Source of the DNA: Streptomyces violaceusniger Tu 4113
GTDB lineage: Bacteria > Actinomycetota > Actinomycetes > Streptomycetales > Streptomycetaceae
Direction: 5' to 3'
Length of the DNA stretch: 64,000 bases
NCBI RefSeq assembly: GCF_000147815.2
Contig: NC_015957.1
Location: forward strand, 8,246,001 to 8,310,000
Positions 44,382-54,096 of this stretch are shown here, piece after piece (position 1 is the first letter of the stretch; the number at the start of each line of letters is the position of its first letter). A program made the position numbers and the translations under genes. Below the pieces are notes generated by a model. It was not told where the DNA came from, ran no database searches, and saw nothing but the letters and a program-made list of their open reading frames with translations.

Positions 44382-44906
44382 CCGCAGCAGGGTGGGCAGT
44401 CGCAGCGCGGCGAGTACGAGCACCAGACCGGCCGCCGAGGCGAAGGCGACGGTGAGCCAGGGGAAGCTGGGCAGGGCGTGCGCGCCCTCGGCGTCGACGA
44501 GCGGCGCATCGGCGGAGGCGTCGACCGCGGTGCCGTCGAACTCGACGACGACCTGGGTCAGTCCGCCCTGCTGGAGCAGGCGGCTCAGGTCGAGCGCGTT
44601 GACGTGGCAGCTCCACGCCAGCTCGATCACGACTCCGCCGGGCACCCCGCCGTCGTCACCGGGCACGCCGGAGCCGGTCGCCGGGCAGCCGGCCGGCAGC
44701 AGCCCGGTGGCCCAGGCTCCGGCCCGCTCCGGGGACACCAGGTCGCGATGGACTATCAGACGACCACTGGTGGCCTTGTCGCTTGTGGCGACGACCAGTT
44801 CGGCATGCTGGCGCGAAACATGCGCCGCAGCAGGCTGGGCACCGATGCCCAGCACAAGGAAGAGCAGTGCGAGACAGAGCCCGATCACCGCACGTATGTT
44901 TTTCAT
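44382..44906 (-). pseudogene. N-terminal secreted domain fused in frame to the phosphoesterase remnant
   Basis: ATG at 44906 starts a signal peptide (MKNIRAVIGLCLALLFLVLGIG, ending AAAHVS), an extracytoplasmic domain of about 110 residues (LVVATSDKATSGRLIVHRDLV, ELAWSCHVNALDLSRLLQQ) and one membrane helix (WLTVAFASAAGLVLVLAALRL). It then runs in frame into the signal peptide of the phosphoesterase (near 44381). I read it as the N-terminal part of the same transporter-like gene whose C-terminus is at 41245-41790, because both ends lie at the edges of the intruding gene. That link is inference; the domain itself is unfamiliar. Confidence 0.5.
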
Positions 44907-45074
44907 AAGGTGGGACGCTAAGCGGCACCCATCCGTTTTCAGCCAAGATCGGGCGGACTTCAGCGAGCGGACCCTAAGAGTTCAGCAACGAAGCGTCGCC
45001 CGGCCACGGCATTCCCATGACCCCGATCATGGCCTCGATCATGACCTCGATCATCCAGATGCGCCTTCGCCCGG

Positions 45075-45080
45075 TAGGGT
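45075..45080 (+). promoter_or_regulatory. -10 box of a predicted leaderless promoter (cobT)
   Basis: TAGGGT ends seven bases before the cobT GTG at 45088, with no ribosome site between. Confidence 0.5.
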
Positions 45081-45087
45081 TCCGCCC

Positions 45088-46200
45088 GTGAGCGGCCTGA
45101 ATCTCGATGACTTCGTCGACCTGATCGAACGCCCCGACGGGGGCATCCGGCGTGACGCCGAGGAGCGCCGCGAGCGGCTCGCGGTGCCGCCGGGCGCGCT
45201 AGGGCGGCTGGACGAACTGGGCGAATGGCTCGCCGCCGCGCAGCAGCGGGTGCCCGTCAAGCCCGTCGAGCGGCCCCGCGTCATCCTCTTCGCCGGCGAC
45301 CACGGCATCTCCGACCTCGGCGTCTCCGCCCGCCCCGCCAGGAGCGCCCACCGCCTGGTCCGCGCCGTGCTCGACGGCGAGAGCCCGGCCGCCATCCTCG
45401 CCGCCCGCCTCGGCGCGTCCGTCCAGGTCATCGACATGGCGCTGGACTGCGACCCCGAGGACCTCCCGGCGGAGGTCACCCGCCACCGCGTACGCCGCGG
45501 CTCCGGCCGGCTCGACGTCGAGGACGCGCTCACCCTGGACGAGGCCGAGCGGGCCTTCCGCACCGGGATGGCCATCGCCGACGAGGAGGCGGACTCCGGC
45601 ACCGACCTTCTCGTCCTCGGTGACCTCAGCGTCGGCGGCACGACCGCGGCTGCCACGCTGATCGCCGCGCTGTGCGGTACGGACGCGTCCGTGGTCACCG
45701 GCCGCGGCGGGGCCGCCATCGACGACCTCGCCTGGATGCGCAAATGCGCCGCGATCCGCGACGGGCTGCGCCGGGCCCGCCCGGTGCTCGGCGATCAGCT
45801 CCAACTGCTGGCCACGGTCGGCGGTGCCGACCTCGCCGCGATCACCGGCTTCCTGCTGCAGAGCGCCGTACGCCGCACCCCTGTCATCCTCGACGGCGTC
45901 GTCTCGGCGGCCTGCGCACTGGTCGCCCAGCGGGTGGCGTTCCGCGCCCCGGACTGGTGGCTGGCCGGTCAGGCCAGCGGCGAGCCCGGCCAGGAGAAGG
46001 CCCTCGACCGCATCGCCCTCACGCCGCTGCTCGACCACGGCGTCACGGTCGGCGAGGGCACGGGCGCGCTGCTCGCCCTGCCGCTGGTACAGGCGGCGGC
46101 GGCGCTGCACGCGGAGCTCCCGGAGCGCGCGGAAGGCTCCGAGGGCTCGGGGCCCTCGGAGCACCCGGCGAACGACGAGGCCCCGGAGACCACCGGCTAG
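45088..46200 (+). CDS. cobT: Nicotinate-nucleotide--dimethylbenzimidazole phosphoribosyltransferase
   Basis: A 370-residue CobT. It makes alpha-ribazole phosphate, the lower ligand precursor of cobalamin. Characteristic blocks are PPGALGRLDELGEWLAAAQ, VILFAGDHGISDLGVSARP, DLLVLGDLSVGGTTAAATLI and VTVGEGTGALLALPLVQ with the catalytic Glu; the phosphate-binding GGADLAAITGFLLQSA is also present. The GTG at 45088 has no ribosome site but a -10 box seven bases away, so a leaderless mRNA is likely. The C-terminal about 25 residues (ERAEGSEGSGPSEHPANDE) are low-complexity. It faces cobS across a repeat-filled gap. Confidence 0.95.
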   Translation: MSGLNLDDFVDLIERPDGGIRRDAEERRERLAVPPGALGRLDELGEWLAAAQQRVPVKPVERPRVILFAGDHGISDLGVSARPARSAHRLVRAVLDGESPAAILAARLGASVQVIDMALDCDPEDLPAEVTRHRVRRGSGRLDVEDALTLDEAERAFRTGMAIADEEADSGTDLLVLGDLSVGGTTAAATLIAALCGTDASVVTGRGGAAIDDLAWMRKCAAIRDGLRRARPVLGDQLQLLATVGGADLAAITGFLLQSAVRRTPVILDGVVSAACALVAQRVAFRAPDWWLAGQASGEPGQEKALDRIALTPLLDHGVTVGEGTGALLALPLVQAAAALHAELPERAEGSEGSGPSEHPANDEAPETTG

Positions 46201-46229
46201 GGGCGTCCGGCGGATCCTTCCCCACCCCG

Positions 46230-46900
46230 CCCCTTCCCGATACCAGGGGCTCCGCCCCTGGACCCCGCCCCGCCACGCGGCGAAGCCGCACACCGATACC
46301 GCGAAAAGGCACGCGGAAACGAGCAGCCCGCCCACTCGGCCCGTTGCCAGTGGCTTCGCCCCCGGACCCGGGGCCTGGGGCAGAGCCCCGCCACGCGGCG
46401 AAGCCGCATACCGATGCCGCGCGAACGCGCGGGGAAGCGGGCAACCTGCCCGCCCGTCGCCAGAGGCTTCGCCCCCGGACCGGGGTCTGGGGCAGAACCC
46501 CACCACGCGGCGAAGCCGCATACCCGATGCTGCGAGAAGGCGGGGGAAGCGAGCAGCCCGGCCTGCCCATGCCCTTTACCAGGAGCTTCGCCTCCGGAAC
46601 CCGGCCTCTGGGGCAGAGCCCTGCCACGCGGCGAAGCCGCATACCGATGCCGCGCGAACGCGCGGGGAAGCGGGCAACCTGCCCGCCCGTCGCCAGAGGC
46701 TTCGCCCCCGGACCGGGGTCTGGGGCGGAGCCCCAGTTGCGGGAAGGGGCGGAGAGGGGAACAGCCCACCCGCCCGCGCCCGTTGCCAGGGGCTCGCCCC
46801 CGGACCCAGGGCCTGGGCGGAGCCCCACCACGCGGCGGGGCCGCACACCGAGACTGCGGGAAGGGGCGGGGAGGGGGACAGCCCGCCGCAGACATCACGA
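46230..46900. repeat. Repeat array between convergent cobT and cobS (units of about 115 bp)
   Basis: The core CCACGCGGCGAAGCCGCAYA, with its small hairpin GCGGC-gaa-GCCGC, recurs at 46272, 46391, 46503, 46624 and, degenerate, at 46828. The blocks 46391-46492 and 46624-46725 are about 100 bp of essentially identical sequence. GGGGCAGAGCCCCGCC-type palindromes and the GCCCCTTCCCG/CGGGAAGGGGC ends resemble the element at 34387-34676. No coding signal is seen. Confidence 0.88.
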
Positions 46901-46929
46901 ACCGTCGGGCATCCCCTACATGCCGGGGC

Positions 46930-47895
46930 CTACCCGAAGGTCAGGACCACCAGAGCCATCGTGGCGGCCGTCTCCGCGAGCGCGCCGAAGACATCGCCGG
47001 TCACCCCGCCGAGGCGGCGGCGGCAGTGGTGCAGCAGGAGTTCGGCGGCTGCCAGCGCGGCCAGCGCGGCGAAGGCGTGACGGACGACGGCGTACGGGCC
47101 GAAGGGGATGGCCACCACCGCGCAGCCGACCACCACCACCGCCGCCACCACACCGGCGGAACGCCACGGCACCGTGCCCGCGACCGCCGCGCCCAGCCCC
47201 TCCGGCCGGGCCGCCGGAACGTCCACGCGGGCCGCGAGCGTCAGGGCGCAGCGCGCGGCGACACCGGCCACGGCCGCCCCGACCGCGCCGTGCGCCCAGC
47301 TCTGCCCGTAAAGCTGGGCCAGGGCCGCCACTTGGCCGAGCAGGACGAACAGCAGCGTGATCACGCCGAACGGCCCGATGTCCGACCGCTTCATGATGCG
47401 CAGCGCGTCCTCGGCGGGTTTGCCGCTGCCGAGCCCGTCCGCGGTGTCGGCGAGCCCGTCGAGATGGAGGCCGCGGGTCAGTACGGCGGGTATCGCGGCG
47501 GTGGCGACGGCCGCCAACAGCGCCCCACCGCCCAGGAACAGCAACACCCCACCCACCGCCGCCGCGCACAGCCCCACCGTCAGCCCGGCCAACGGCGCGC
47601 ACAGCATCCCGGCGTGCGCAGCCTCCCGATCCCAGCGCGTGCCCCGTACGGGCAGCACCGTGAGCGTGCCGAAGGCGAAGCGGATCCCGTCGGCCCAGGG
47701 GGCACGCGGAGCGTGCGCGGGCGGCGGATCGTAGGCGGGGCGCGGCGGATGCCCGGGCCGTTCCGGGCGCTCCGCCCCCTCGGAGGGCTCGGAGGGCTCG
47801 GTGTTTTCCGTGCTCTCCGAGGGGCCGGGTTCGGCCTCCGGCGGGCGTGCGGACGGCTCCGATTGTGACTGCGGCGGCTCCGGCGTGGTGTCCAT
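46930..47895 (-). CDS. cobS: Adenosylcobinamide-GDP ribazoletransferase (cobalamin synthase)
   Basis: A 321-residue membrane enzyme that joins adenosylcobinamide-GDP with alpha-ribazole. The metal/substrate motifs are RGLHLDGLADTADGLGSGKP and MKRSDIGPFGVITLL, followed by several membrane helices. The first about 65 residues (MDTTPEPPQSQSEPSARPPE...) form a Pro/Glu/Ser-rich tail that relatives usually lack. ATG at 47895. With cobU and cobT it completes nucleotide-loop assembly. Confidence 0.94.
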   Translation of the reverse strand: MDTTPEPPQSQSEPSARPPEAEPGPSESTENTEPSEPSEGAERPERPGHPPRPAYDPPPAHAPRAPWADGIRFAFGTLTVLPVRGTRWDREAAHAGMLCAPLAGLTVGLCAAAVGGVLLFLGGGALLAAVATAAIPAVLTRGLHLDGLADTADGLGSGKPAEDALRIMKRSDIGPFGVITLLFVLLGQVAALAQLYGQSWAHGAVGAAVAGVAARCALTLAARVDVPAARPEGLGAAVAGTVPWRSAGVVAAVVVVGCAVVAIPFGPYAVVRHAFAALAALAAAELLLHHCRRRLGGVTGDVFGALAETAATMALVVLTFG

Positions 47896-48138
47896 CGCGC
47901 GGAAGGCTATCCCGGCCACCTCCATCCGGTAAGCCCGAGGGGCACACCCCTGTTGGGCCGAGCCGCAGGGCGCCGTAGCGCATCCGGGTGCTTGGGTCTT
48001 CCGGTCGGCCTGAGGGGCACCCCCAGCGGTAGCCGGGGGAGAGCCGAGCCCCAAATAGGGCCTAGGCATACGATGCGGAGGGGCGCGGCCTACAACCCAT
48101 ATCGGCCGACGAACTATCGGAAGAGGGACCCGACCACT

Positions 48139-49707
48139 GTGACTGCTCTGACTCTCAGCACCTCGTCCGCCGCGGCACTGCGCGCGGACGCCGTCGTCGT
48201 CGGCGTGGCGAAGGGGGCCAAGGGCCCTGTCCTCGCCGCCGGCGCCGAGGCCGTGGACAAGGCGTTCGGCGGAAAGCTGGCCGCCGTTCTGGAGACGCTC
48301 GGCGCGACCGGCGCCGATGGCGAGGTGACCAAGCTGCCCGCCGCGTCCGGCCTCAAGGCCCCGGTCGTGCTGGCGGTCGGGCTGGGCGACGTCCCGGCCA
48401 AGGACGACGGCTATGACGCCGAGACGCTGCGCCGGGCCGCGGGGGCGGCCTCCCGTGCGCTGTCCGGTTCGAAGAAGGGCGCGTTCGCGCTGCCGATCGA
48501 GGACGTGGCGGCCGCCGCCGCCGTCGCCGAGGGCGCGCTGCTCGGGGCGTACACGTACGACAAGAGCAACGGCAACGGCGGCAGCGCCAAGGACGGCAAG
48601 AACGCCAAGAGCGCCAAGAACGCCGCGGACGCGGACAAGAAGAACAACGGGCCGCTCGCCGAGGTCGCCCTGGTCGGCGGCAAGCCGCGCGACAAGGCGT
48701 ACAAGGCGGCCGCCGAGCGCGCCACCGCCCTGGTCGAGGAGATCAACCGCGCCCGTGACCTGATCAACACCCCGTCCAACCTCCTCAACCCGGCCGACTT
48801 CGCGGCCGAGGCGGTCGCGGCCGCCAAGGAGCACGGTCTCAAGACCGAGGTGCTGGACGAGAAGGCGCTCAAGAAGGGCGGGTACGGCGGCATCCTCGGC
48901 GTGGGCCAGGGTTCGGAGGCCCCGCCGCGGCTGGTGCGGATCGCGTACACCCACCCCAAGGCGGAGAAGACGCTCGCCCTGGTCGGCAAGGGCATCACCT
49001 ACGACTCGGGCGGCATCTCCCTCAAGCCGCCCGGTCACAACGAGACGATGAAGTGCGACATGAGCGGTGCCGCCGCCGTGTTCGCCACCGTCGTCGCCGC
49101 CGCCAGGCTGGGCCTGCGGGTCAACCTCACGGGCTGGCTGGCGCTCGCCGAGAACATGCCGTCGGGTTCGGCCACCCGCCCCGGCGATGTGCTGTCGATG
49201 TACGGCGGCAAGACCGTCGAGGTGCTGAACACCGACGCCGAGGGCCGGCTGGTGCTCGCCGACGCGATCACCCGCGCCGGTGAGGAGAAGCCGGACGCGA
49301 TCGTGGACGTGGCGACGCTGACCGGTGCGATGGTTCTCGCGCTGGGCAACCGCACGTTCGGGATCATGACGAACGACGAGGCGTTCCGCACCTCGCTCCA
49401 CGAGATCGCGGAGGAGGCCGGTGAGCAGTCCTGGCCGATGCCGCTGCCCACCCACCTCCGCAAGGGCATCGACTCCCCGGTCGCCGATCTGGCGAACATG
49501 GGCGAGCGCATGGGCGGCGGTCTGGTGGCCGGCATCTTCCTGAAGGAGTTCGTGGCGGACGGGATCACCTGGGGCCACCTGGACATCGCGGGTCCGGCCT
49601 TCAACGAGGCCGGTCCGTTCGGCTACACGCCCAAGGGCGGCACCGGTGCCGCGGTCCGCACCCTGGTGCGGCTGGCCGAGCGCGCCGCCGACGGCGATCT
49701 CGGCTGA
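48139..49707 (+). CDS. pepA: M17 leucyl aminopeptidase
   Basis: A 522-residue cytosolic aminopeptidase. The C-terminal catalytic domain carries GKGITYDSGGISLKPPGHN (metal Lys/Asp), MKCDMSGAAAVF and NTDAEGRLVLADAI, the signature of the two-zinc M17 family. The N-terminal domain holds a Lys/Asn-rich low-complexity insertion about residues 150-178 (GNGGSAKDGKNAKSAKNAAD), not seen in E. coli PepA. GTG at 48139 with GAGGGA at 48123-48128. The gap upstream shows no gene. Confidence 0.95.
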   Translation: MTALTLSTSSAAALRADAVVVGVAKGAKGPVLAAGAEAVDKAFGGKLAAVLETLGATGADGEVTKLPAASGLKAPVVLAVGLGDVPAKDDGYDAETLRRAAGAASRALSGSKKGAFALPIEDVAAAAAVAEGALLGAYTYDKSNGNGGSAKDGKNAKSAKNAADADKKNNGPLAEVALVGGKPRDKAYKAAAERATALVEEINRARDLINTPSNLLNPADFAAEAVAAAKEHGLKTEVLDEKALKKGGYGGILGVGQGSEAPPRLVRIAYTHPKAEKTLALVGKGITYDSGGISLKPPGHNETMKCDMSGAAAVFATVVAAARLGLRVNLTGWLALAENMPSGSATRPGDVLSMYGGKTVEVLNTDAEGRLVLADAITRAGEEKPDAIVDVATLTGAMVLALGNRTFGIMTNDEAFRTSLHEIAEEAGEQSWPMPLPTHLRKGIDSPVADLANMGERMGGGLVAGIFLKEFVADGITWGHLDIAGPAFNEAGPFGYTPKGGTGAAVRTLVRLAERAADGDLG

Positions 49708-49814
49708 GCCGAGCGCAACGCAGCACCGCAACGCAGCACCGCAACGCAGCGGCCCGCAACGCAGCGACGCCCCGCGACAACGCATCGCGACCGTCGGCCC
49801 ATAGAGCCGAAAGT

Positions 49815-49847
49815 CCCGTCGATTTCGCCCTCAACGAAATCGACGGG
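49815..49847. terminator. Perfect hairpin downstream of pepA
   Basis: CCCGTCGATTTCG (49815-49827) and CGAAATCGACGGG (49835-49847) form a 13-bp stem with a seven-base loop. There is no T-run after it on either strand. It lies 108 bp after pepA, behind a run of CGCAACGCAGCACCG repeats (49718-49770). The remaining sequence to 50068 presumably holds the lpd promoter; I cannot place it firmly. Confidence 0.55.
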
Positions 49848-50068
49848 GCTCCGCGTTCCGGATACGCAGGAGTAACCCCTGAACTGGGGTCTGGAGATTT
49901 CTCACACAGCGGCCCCGCGTCCCCTCTCCTCCCAACAAGTGCGAAGATGTTGTCCCGGCAGGACAGGGCCCCCGACACCAGGGCCGCCGACGTAAGAAGC
50001 GGCCGAACACACGCCGCCGCCCGGCCGACCAAGGCCGGACCCGGCGCACCATGCATGGAGGACGTGAC

Positions 50069-51457
50069 GTGGCGAACGACGCCAGCACCGTTTTCGACCT
50101 AGTGATCCTCGGAGGCGGTAGCGGCGGTTACGCCGCTGCCCTGCGCGCGGCGCAGCTGGGTCTGGACGTCGCCCTGATCGAGAAGGACAAGCTGGGCGGC
50201 ACCTGTCTGCACCGTGGCTGTATCCCCACCAAGGCTCTGCTGCACGCCGGTGAGCTCGCCGACCAGGCCCGCGAGGGCTCGGAGTTCGGTGTGAAGACCA
50301 CCTTCGAGGGCATCGACATCGAGGGTGTACACAAGTACAAGGACGGCGTGGTCTCGGGCCTGTACAAGGGTCTGCAGGGCCTGATCGCCTCCCGCAAGGT
50401 CACCTATGTGACGGGTGAGGGCCGGCTGTCCTCCCCGACCTCTGTCGATGTGAACGGCGAGCGTTACACCGGCCGCCACATCCTGCTGGCCACCGGTTCG
50501 GTGCCCAAGTCCCTTCCCGGCCTGGAGATCGACGGCAACCGCGTCATCTCCTCCGATCACGCGCTGGTGCTGGACCGCGTGCCGAAGTCCGCGGTCGTGC
50601 TGGGCGGCGGCGTCATCGGCGTCGAGTTCGCCTCCGCGTGGAAGTCCTTCGGGGCCGACATCACCATCGTCGAGGCGCTTCCCCACCTCGTCCCGGTCGA
50701 GGACGAGAGCAGCTCCAAGCTGCTGGAGCGCGCCTTCCGCAAGCGCGGCATCAACTTCTCCCTCGGCTCCCGCTTCTCCGGCGTCGAGTACACCGCCGAC
50801 GGCGTCAAGGTCTCGCTGGAGAACGGCAAGACCTTCGAGGCCGAGCTGCTGCTGGTGGCCGTCGGCCGTGGCCCGGTCTCGCAGGGCCTCGGCTACGAGG
50901 AGGCCGGGGTCGCCATGGACCGCGGCTATGTCCTCGTCGACGAGTACATGCGGACCAACGTTCCGACCATCTCCGCCGTCGGCGACCTGGTCCCCACCCT
51001 CCAGCTCGCCCACGTCGGCTTCGCCGAGGGCATGCTGGTGGCCGAGCGGCTGGCGGGCCAGAACCCCGTTCCGATCGACTACGACGGCGTGCCGCGGGTG
51101 ACGTACTGCCACCCCGAGGTCGCCTCCGTCGGCATCACCGAGGCCAAGGCCAAGGAGCTGTACGGTGCGGACAAGGTCGTCGCCCTGAAGTACAACCTCG
51201 CGGGCAACGGCAAGAGCAAGATCCTCAAGACCGCGGGCGAGATCAAGCTCGTGCAGGTACGGGACGGTGCCGTCGTCGGCGTCCACATGGTCGGTGACCG
51301 GATGGGCGAGCAGGTCGGCGAGGCTCAGCTGATCTACAACTGGGAGGCGCTGCCTGCCGAGGTCGCCCAGCTCGTCCACGCCCACCCCACTCAGAACGAG
51401 GCGCTCGGCGAGGCCCACCTGGCCCTGGCCGGCAAGCCGCTGCACTCCCACGACTGA
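50069..51457 (+). CDS. lpd: Dihydrolipoyl dehydrogenase (E3)
   Basis: A 462-residue flavoprotein that reoxidises dihydrolipoamide in the 2-oxoacid dehydrogenase complexes. FAD site [21 protein letters not shown]; redox disulfide [16 protein letters not shown] site [17 protein letters not shown]-terminal [14 protein letters not shown] with the catalytic His-Glu. GTG at 50069 has GGAGGA at 50057-50062. It is followed by the E2 gene after 52 bp, so the two are probably co-transcribed. Confidence 0.96.
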   Translation: MANDASTVFDLVILGGGSGGYAAALRAAQLGLDVALIEKDKLGGTCLHRGCIPTKALLHAGELADQAREGSEFGVKTTFEGIDIEGVHKYKDGVVSGLYKGLQGLIASRKVTYVTGEGRLSSPTSVDVNGERYTGRHILLATGSVPKSLPGLEIDGNRVISSDHALVLDRVPKSAVVLGGGVIGVEFASAWKSFGADITIVEALPHLVPVEDESSSKLLERAFRKRGINFSLGSRFSGVEYTADGVKVSLENGKTFEAELLLVAVGRGPVSQGLGYEEAGVAMDRGYVLVDEYMRTNVPTISAVGDLVPTLQLAHVGFAEGMLVAERLAGQNPVPIDYDGVPRVTYCHPEVASVGITEAKAKELYGADKVVALKYNLAGNGKSKILKTAGEIKLVQVRDGAVVGVHMVGDRMGEQVGEAQLIYNWEALPAEVAQLVHAHPTQNEALGEAHLALAGKPLHSHD

Positions 51458-51509
51458 TCATCCCGAGCGCGAACCATCCGCAAAGATCGTTAAGGAGCAA
51501 CCGAACACC

Positions 51510-53255
51510 ATGGCGGTTTCCGTAACCCTGCCGGCGCTCGGCGAGAGCGTGACCGAGGGCACCGTCACCCGCTGGCTCAAGGCCGAAGGTGAGCGCGTCG
51601 AGGCCGACGAGCCCCTGCTCGAGGTGTCGACCGACAAGGTCGACACCGAGATCCCGGCCCCTTCGGCCGGTGTGCTGACGTCCATCAAGGTGGCCGAGGA
51701 CGAGACGGTCGAGGTCGGCGCCGAGCTGGCCGTTATCGACGACGGCGGCGCGGCTCCGGCCGAGGCCCCCGCCCCCGCGGCCGAGCCCGCTCCGGCGGCT
51801 CAGCCCGAGCCCGCCCCGGCGCCCGCCGCCGAGGCCCCTGCCCCTGCCGCCGCCGCTCCGGCCGGTGGCGCCCAGGGCACCGATGTGGTCCTGCCCGCGC
51901 TGGGCGAGTCGGTGACCGAGGGCACCGTGACCCGCTGGCTCAAGGAGGTCGGCGAGTCCGTCGAGGCCGATGAGCCGCTGCTCGAGGTCTCCACCGACAA
52001 GGTCGACACCGAGATCCCGGCCCCGGTCGCGGGCACCCTGCTGGAGATCCTGGTCGGCGAGGACGAGACCGCCGAGGTCGGCGCCAAGCTGGCCGTGATC
52101 GGTGTCGCCGGTGCCGCTCCGGCCGCCGCGCCCGCCCCGGCCGCCCCGGCCCCCGCACCGGTCCAGGAGGCCCCGGCGCCCGCCCCGGCCCCGCAGGCCC
52201 CGAGCGCCCCCGCGCCGCAGGCCGTCACCCCGGAGCCGGTCGCCCCCGAGCCGGCCCCGGCCGCTCCGGCGCCCGCCCCGGCCCCGGCCGCGACAGCCCC
52301 GTCGATCCCTGCTCCCGCGGCCCCCGAGGCCGAGGGCGCCTACGTCACCCCGCTGGTGCGCAAGCTGGCCGCCGAGAACAACGTGGACCTGTCCACCGTC
52401 AAGGGCACCGGCGTCGGTGGCCGCGTCCGCAAGCAGGACGTCATCGCCGCCGCCGAGGCCGCCAAGGCCGCCGCCCAGGCCCAGGCCGCCCCGGCCGCCG
52501 CCGCGCCGAAGGCCGCCCCCCAGGCGGCGTCCCCGCTGCGTGGCCAGACCGTCAAGATGCCGCGGATGCGCAAGGTCATCGGCGACAACATGATGCGGGC
52601 CCTGCACGAGCAGGCGCAGCTCACCAGCGTGGTCGAGGTGGATGTCACCAAGGTCATGCGGCTGCGCGCGCAGGCCAAGGAGGCGTTCGCGCAGCGCGAG
52701 GGCGTCAAGCTCTCGCCGATGCCGTTCTTCGTGAAGGCCGCCGTCCAGGCGCTGAAGGCCCACCCGGCCGTCAACGCCCGGATCAACGACGACGGCACCA
52801 TCACGTACTTCGACGTGGAGAACGTCGGGATCGCGGTGGACGCCGAGAAGGGCCTGATGACCCCGGTCATCAAGAACGCGGGCGACCTCAACATCGCCGG
52901 TATCGCCAGGAAGACGGCGGAGCTGGCCGGCAAGGTCCGCTCCAGCAAGATCACCCCGGACGAGGTGTCCGGCGCCACCTTCACGATCAGCAACACCGGC
53001 TCGCGCGGTGCGCTGTTCGACACGATCATCGTGCCCCCGAACCAGGTCGCCATCCTGGGCATCGGCGCGACCGTCAAGCGCCCGGTGGTCATCGACCACC
53101 CGGAGCTGGGCGAGACCATCGCGGTGCGCAACATGACGTACCTGGCGCTCTCCTACGACCACCGCCTGGTGGACGGTGCCGACGCGGCCCGCTACCTGAC
53201 GGCCGTCAAGGAGATCCTGGAGACCGGTGAGTTCGAGGTGGACCTCGGTCTCTGA
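51510..53255 (+). CDS. sucB: 2-oxoacid dehydrogenase E2 (dihydrolipoamide succinyl-/acetyltransferase) with two lipoyl domains
   Basis: A 581-residue E2 subunit. Two lipoyl domains (each with [10 protein letters not shown], the lipoylated Lys in DKVD) are separated by Ala/Pro linkers. A peripheral subunit-binding domain ([31 protein letters not shown]) is followed by the catalytic acyltransferase domain ending [19 protein letters not shown]. The mycobacterial counterpart is dlaT, which serves both PDH and peroxidase functions, so 'succinyl' specificity is not secure. The start is the ATG at 51510. A strong terminator follows. Confidence 0.94.
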   Translation: MAVSVTLPALGESVTEGTVTRWLKAEGERVEADEPLLEVSTDKVDTEIPAPSAGVLTSIKVAEDETVEVGAELAVIDDGGAAPAEAPAPAAEPAPAAQPEPAPAPAAEAPAPAAAAPAGGAQGTDVVLPALGESVTEGTVTRWLKEVGESVEADEPLLEVSTDKVDTEIPAPVAGTLLEILVGEDETAEVGAKLAVIGVAGAAPAAAPAPAAPAPAPVQEAPAPAPAPQAPSAPAPQAVTPEPVAPEPAPAAPAPAPAPAATAPSIPAPAAPEAEGAYVTPLVRKLAAENNVDLSTVKGTGVGGRVRKQDVIAAAEAAKAAAQAQAAPAAAAPKAAPQAASPLRGQTVKMPRMRKVIGDNMMRALHEQAQLTSVVEVDVTKVMRLRAQAKEAFAQREGVKLSPMPFFVKAAVQALKAHPAVNARINDDGTITYFDVENVGIAVDAEKGLMTPVIKNAGDLNIAGIARKTAELAGKVRSSKITPDEVSGATFTISNTGSRGALFDTIIVPPNQVAILGIGATVKRPVVIDHPELGETIAVRNMTYLALSYDHRLVDGADAARYLTAVKEILETGEFEVDLGL

Positions 53256-53283
53256 GCCTTCCGAGGATCCCTTCGAGGCATTG

Positions 53284-53322
53284 CCGCGCCCCGCACGGGC
53301 TTTCCGTGCGGGGCGCGGTTTT
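53284..53322 (+). terminator. Rho-independent terminator after the E2 gene
   Basis: A perfect 15-bp stem, CCGCGCCCCGCACGG (53284-53298) and CCGTGCGGGGCGCGG (53304-53318), with loop GCTTT, followed by TTTTCGTT. Confidence 0.92.
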
Positions 53323-53380
53323 CGTTACCGCAGTACCGGGATAATGGCTACTGTTCGCCGCTGGTTCTAAGGAGTTCCCC

Positions 53381-54004
53381 ATGGCCGCGCCCGTCGTCCA
53401 CTCGCTGCGCGAGCAGATCCGCGAGCACATCGTGGAGGGCATCGTCAGCGGCCGCTGGAAGCCGGGCGAGCGGATCGTGGAGCGCAGGATCGCCACGGAG
53501 CTGGAGGTCAGCCAGACGCCCGTACGGGAGGCGCTGCGGGAGCTGGAGTCGCTGCGGCTGATCGAATCGGCTCCCAACAAGGGCGTCCGGGTGCGGAATC
53601 TGACCGCCTCCGACCTGGAGGAGATCTATCCGGTACGGGCCGGGCTGGAGCAGATCGCGGCGGAGCTGGCCGCGCCCGTACTGGCCGAGGACACCTCCGC
53701 CCTGGAGCCCGAGGTGCGGGGGCTGTACGAGGCGGACCGTAAGGCCGACGCGGAGGCGCAGGTGCGGCACACCGTGGCGTTCCACCGGGAGCTGGTGCGG
53801 GCGTCGGGGAACAGCGTGCTGCTGCACACCTGGGAGTCGCTGGGCATCGAGATCTGGACGACGCTGTCGATCCGCTGGCTGGGCACCGTCCAGGAGTCGT
53901 ACGCCGAGGAGCACCAGTCGGTGGTGGACGCCTTCAAGCGGCGGGATCCGAGGGTCGGCCAACTGGTCAAGGAACATGTCCTCGGCTGTGCACCGCGTGC
54001 CTAG
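53381..54004 (+). CDS. GntR-family (FadR/FCD) transcriptional regulator
   Basis: A 207-residue regulator. An N-terminal winged helix (LREQIREHIVEGIVSGRWKPGERIVERRIATELEVSQTPVREAL) precedes an all-helical FCD effector domain with FHRELVRASGN and a metal/acid-binding His pair. ATG at 53381, AAGGAG at 53370-53375. It lies just upstream of aceE with a 17-bp palindrome over the aceE promoter, so control of aceE (pyruvate oxidation), as for PdhR-like regulators, is likely. Confidence 0.92.
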   Translation: MAAPVVHSLREQIREHIVEGIVSGRWKPGERIVERRIATELEVSQTPVREALRELESLRLIESAPNKGVRVRNLTASDLEEIYPVRAGLEQIAAELAAPVLAEDTSALEPEVRGLYEADRKADAEAQVRHTVAFHRELVRASGNSVLLHTWESLGIEIWTTLSIRWLGTVQESYAEEHQSVVDAFKRRDPRVGQLVKEHVLGCAPRA

Positions 54005-54061
54005 TTTCGCGGCACGGAATGCCAATTTCGGCTTGCGGAGCACTTTTTCCCTGGCAGAGCT

Positions 54062-54089
54062 TTGATCGATCATCGATCAGACCTACAGT
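54062..54089 (+). promoter_or_regulatory. aceE promoter with overlapping palindromic operator
   Basis: TTGATC (54062-54067), a 16-bp spacer and TACAGT (54084-54089) form a promoter whose -10 box ends seven bases before the aceE ATG. TGATCGATCATCGATCA (54063-54079) is a perfect palindrome with 7-base arms and covers the -35 box and spacer. A dimeric repressor bound there would block transcription; the adjacent GntR regulator is the natural candidate. Confidence 0.7.
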
Positions 54090-54096
54090 CGCTCTC

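Noticed and set aside
45023..45055. Three copies of CGATCATGRCCT upstream of cobT as an operator array
   Set aside because: The copies are few, 12-bp periodic and not symmetric about the promoter; chance or local duplication is as likely.
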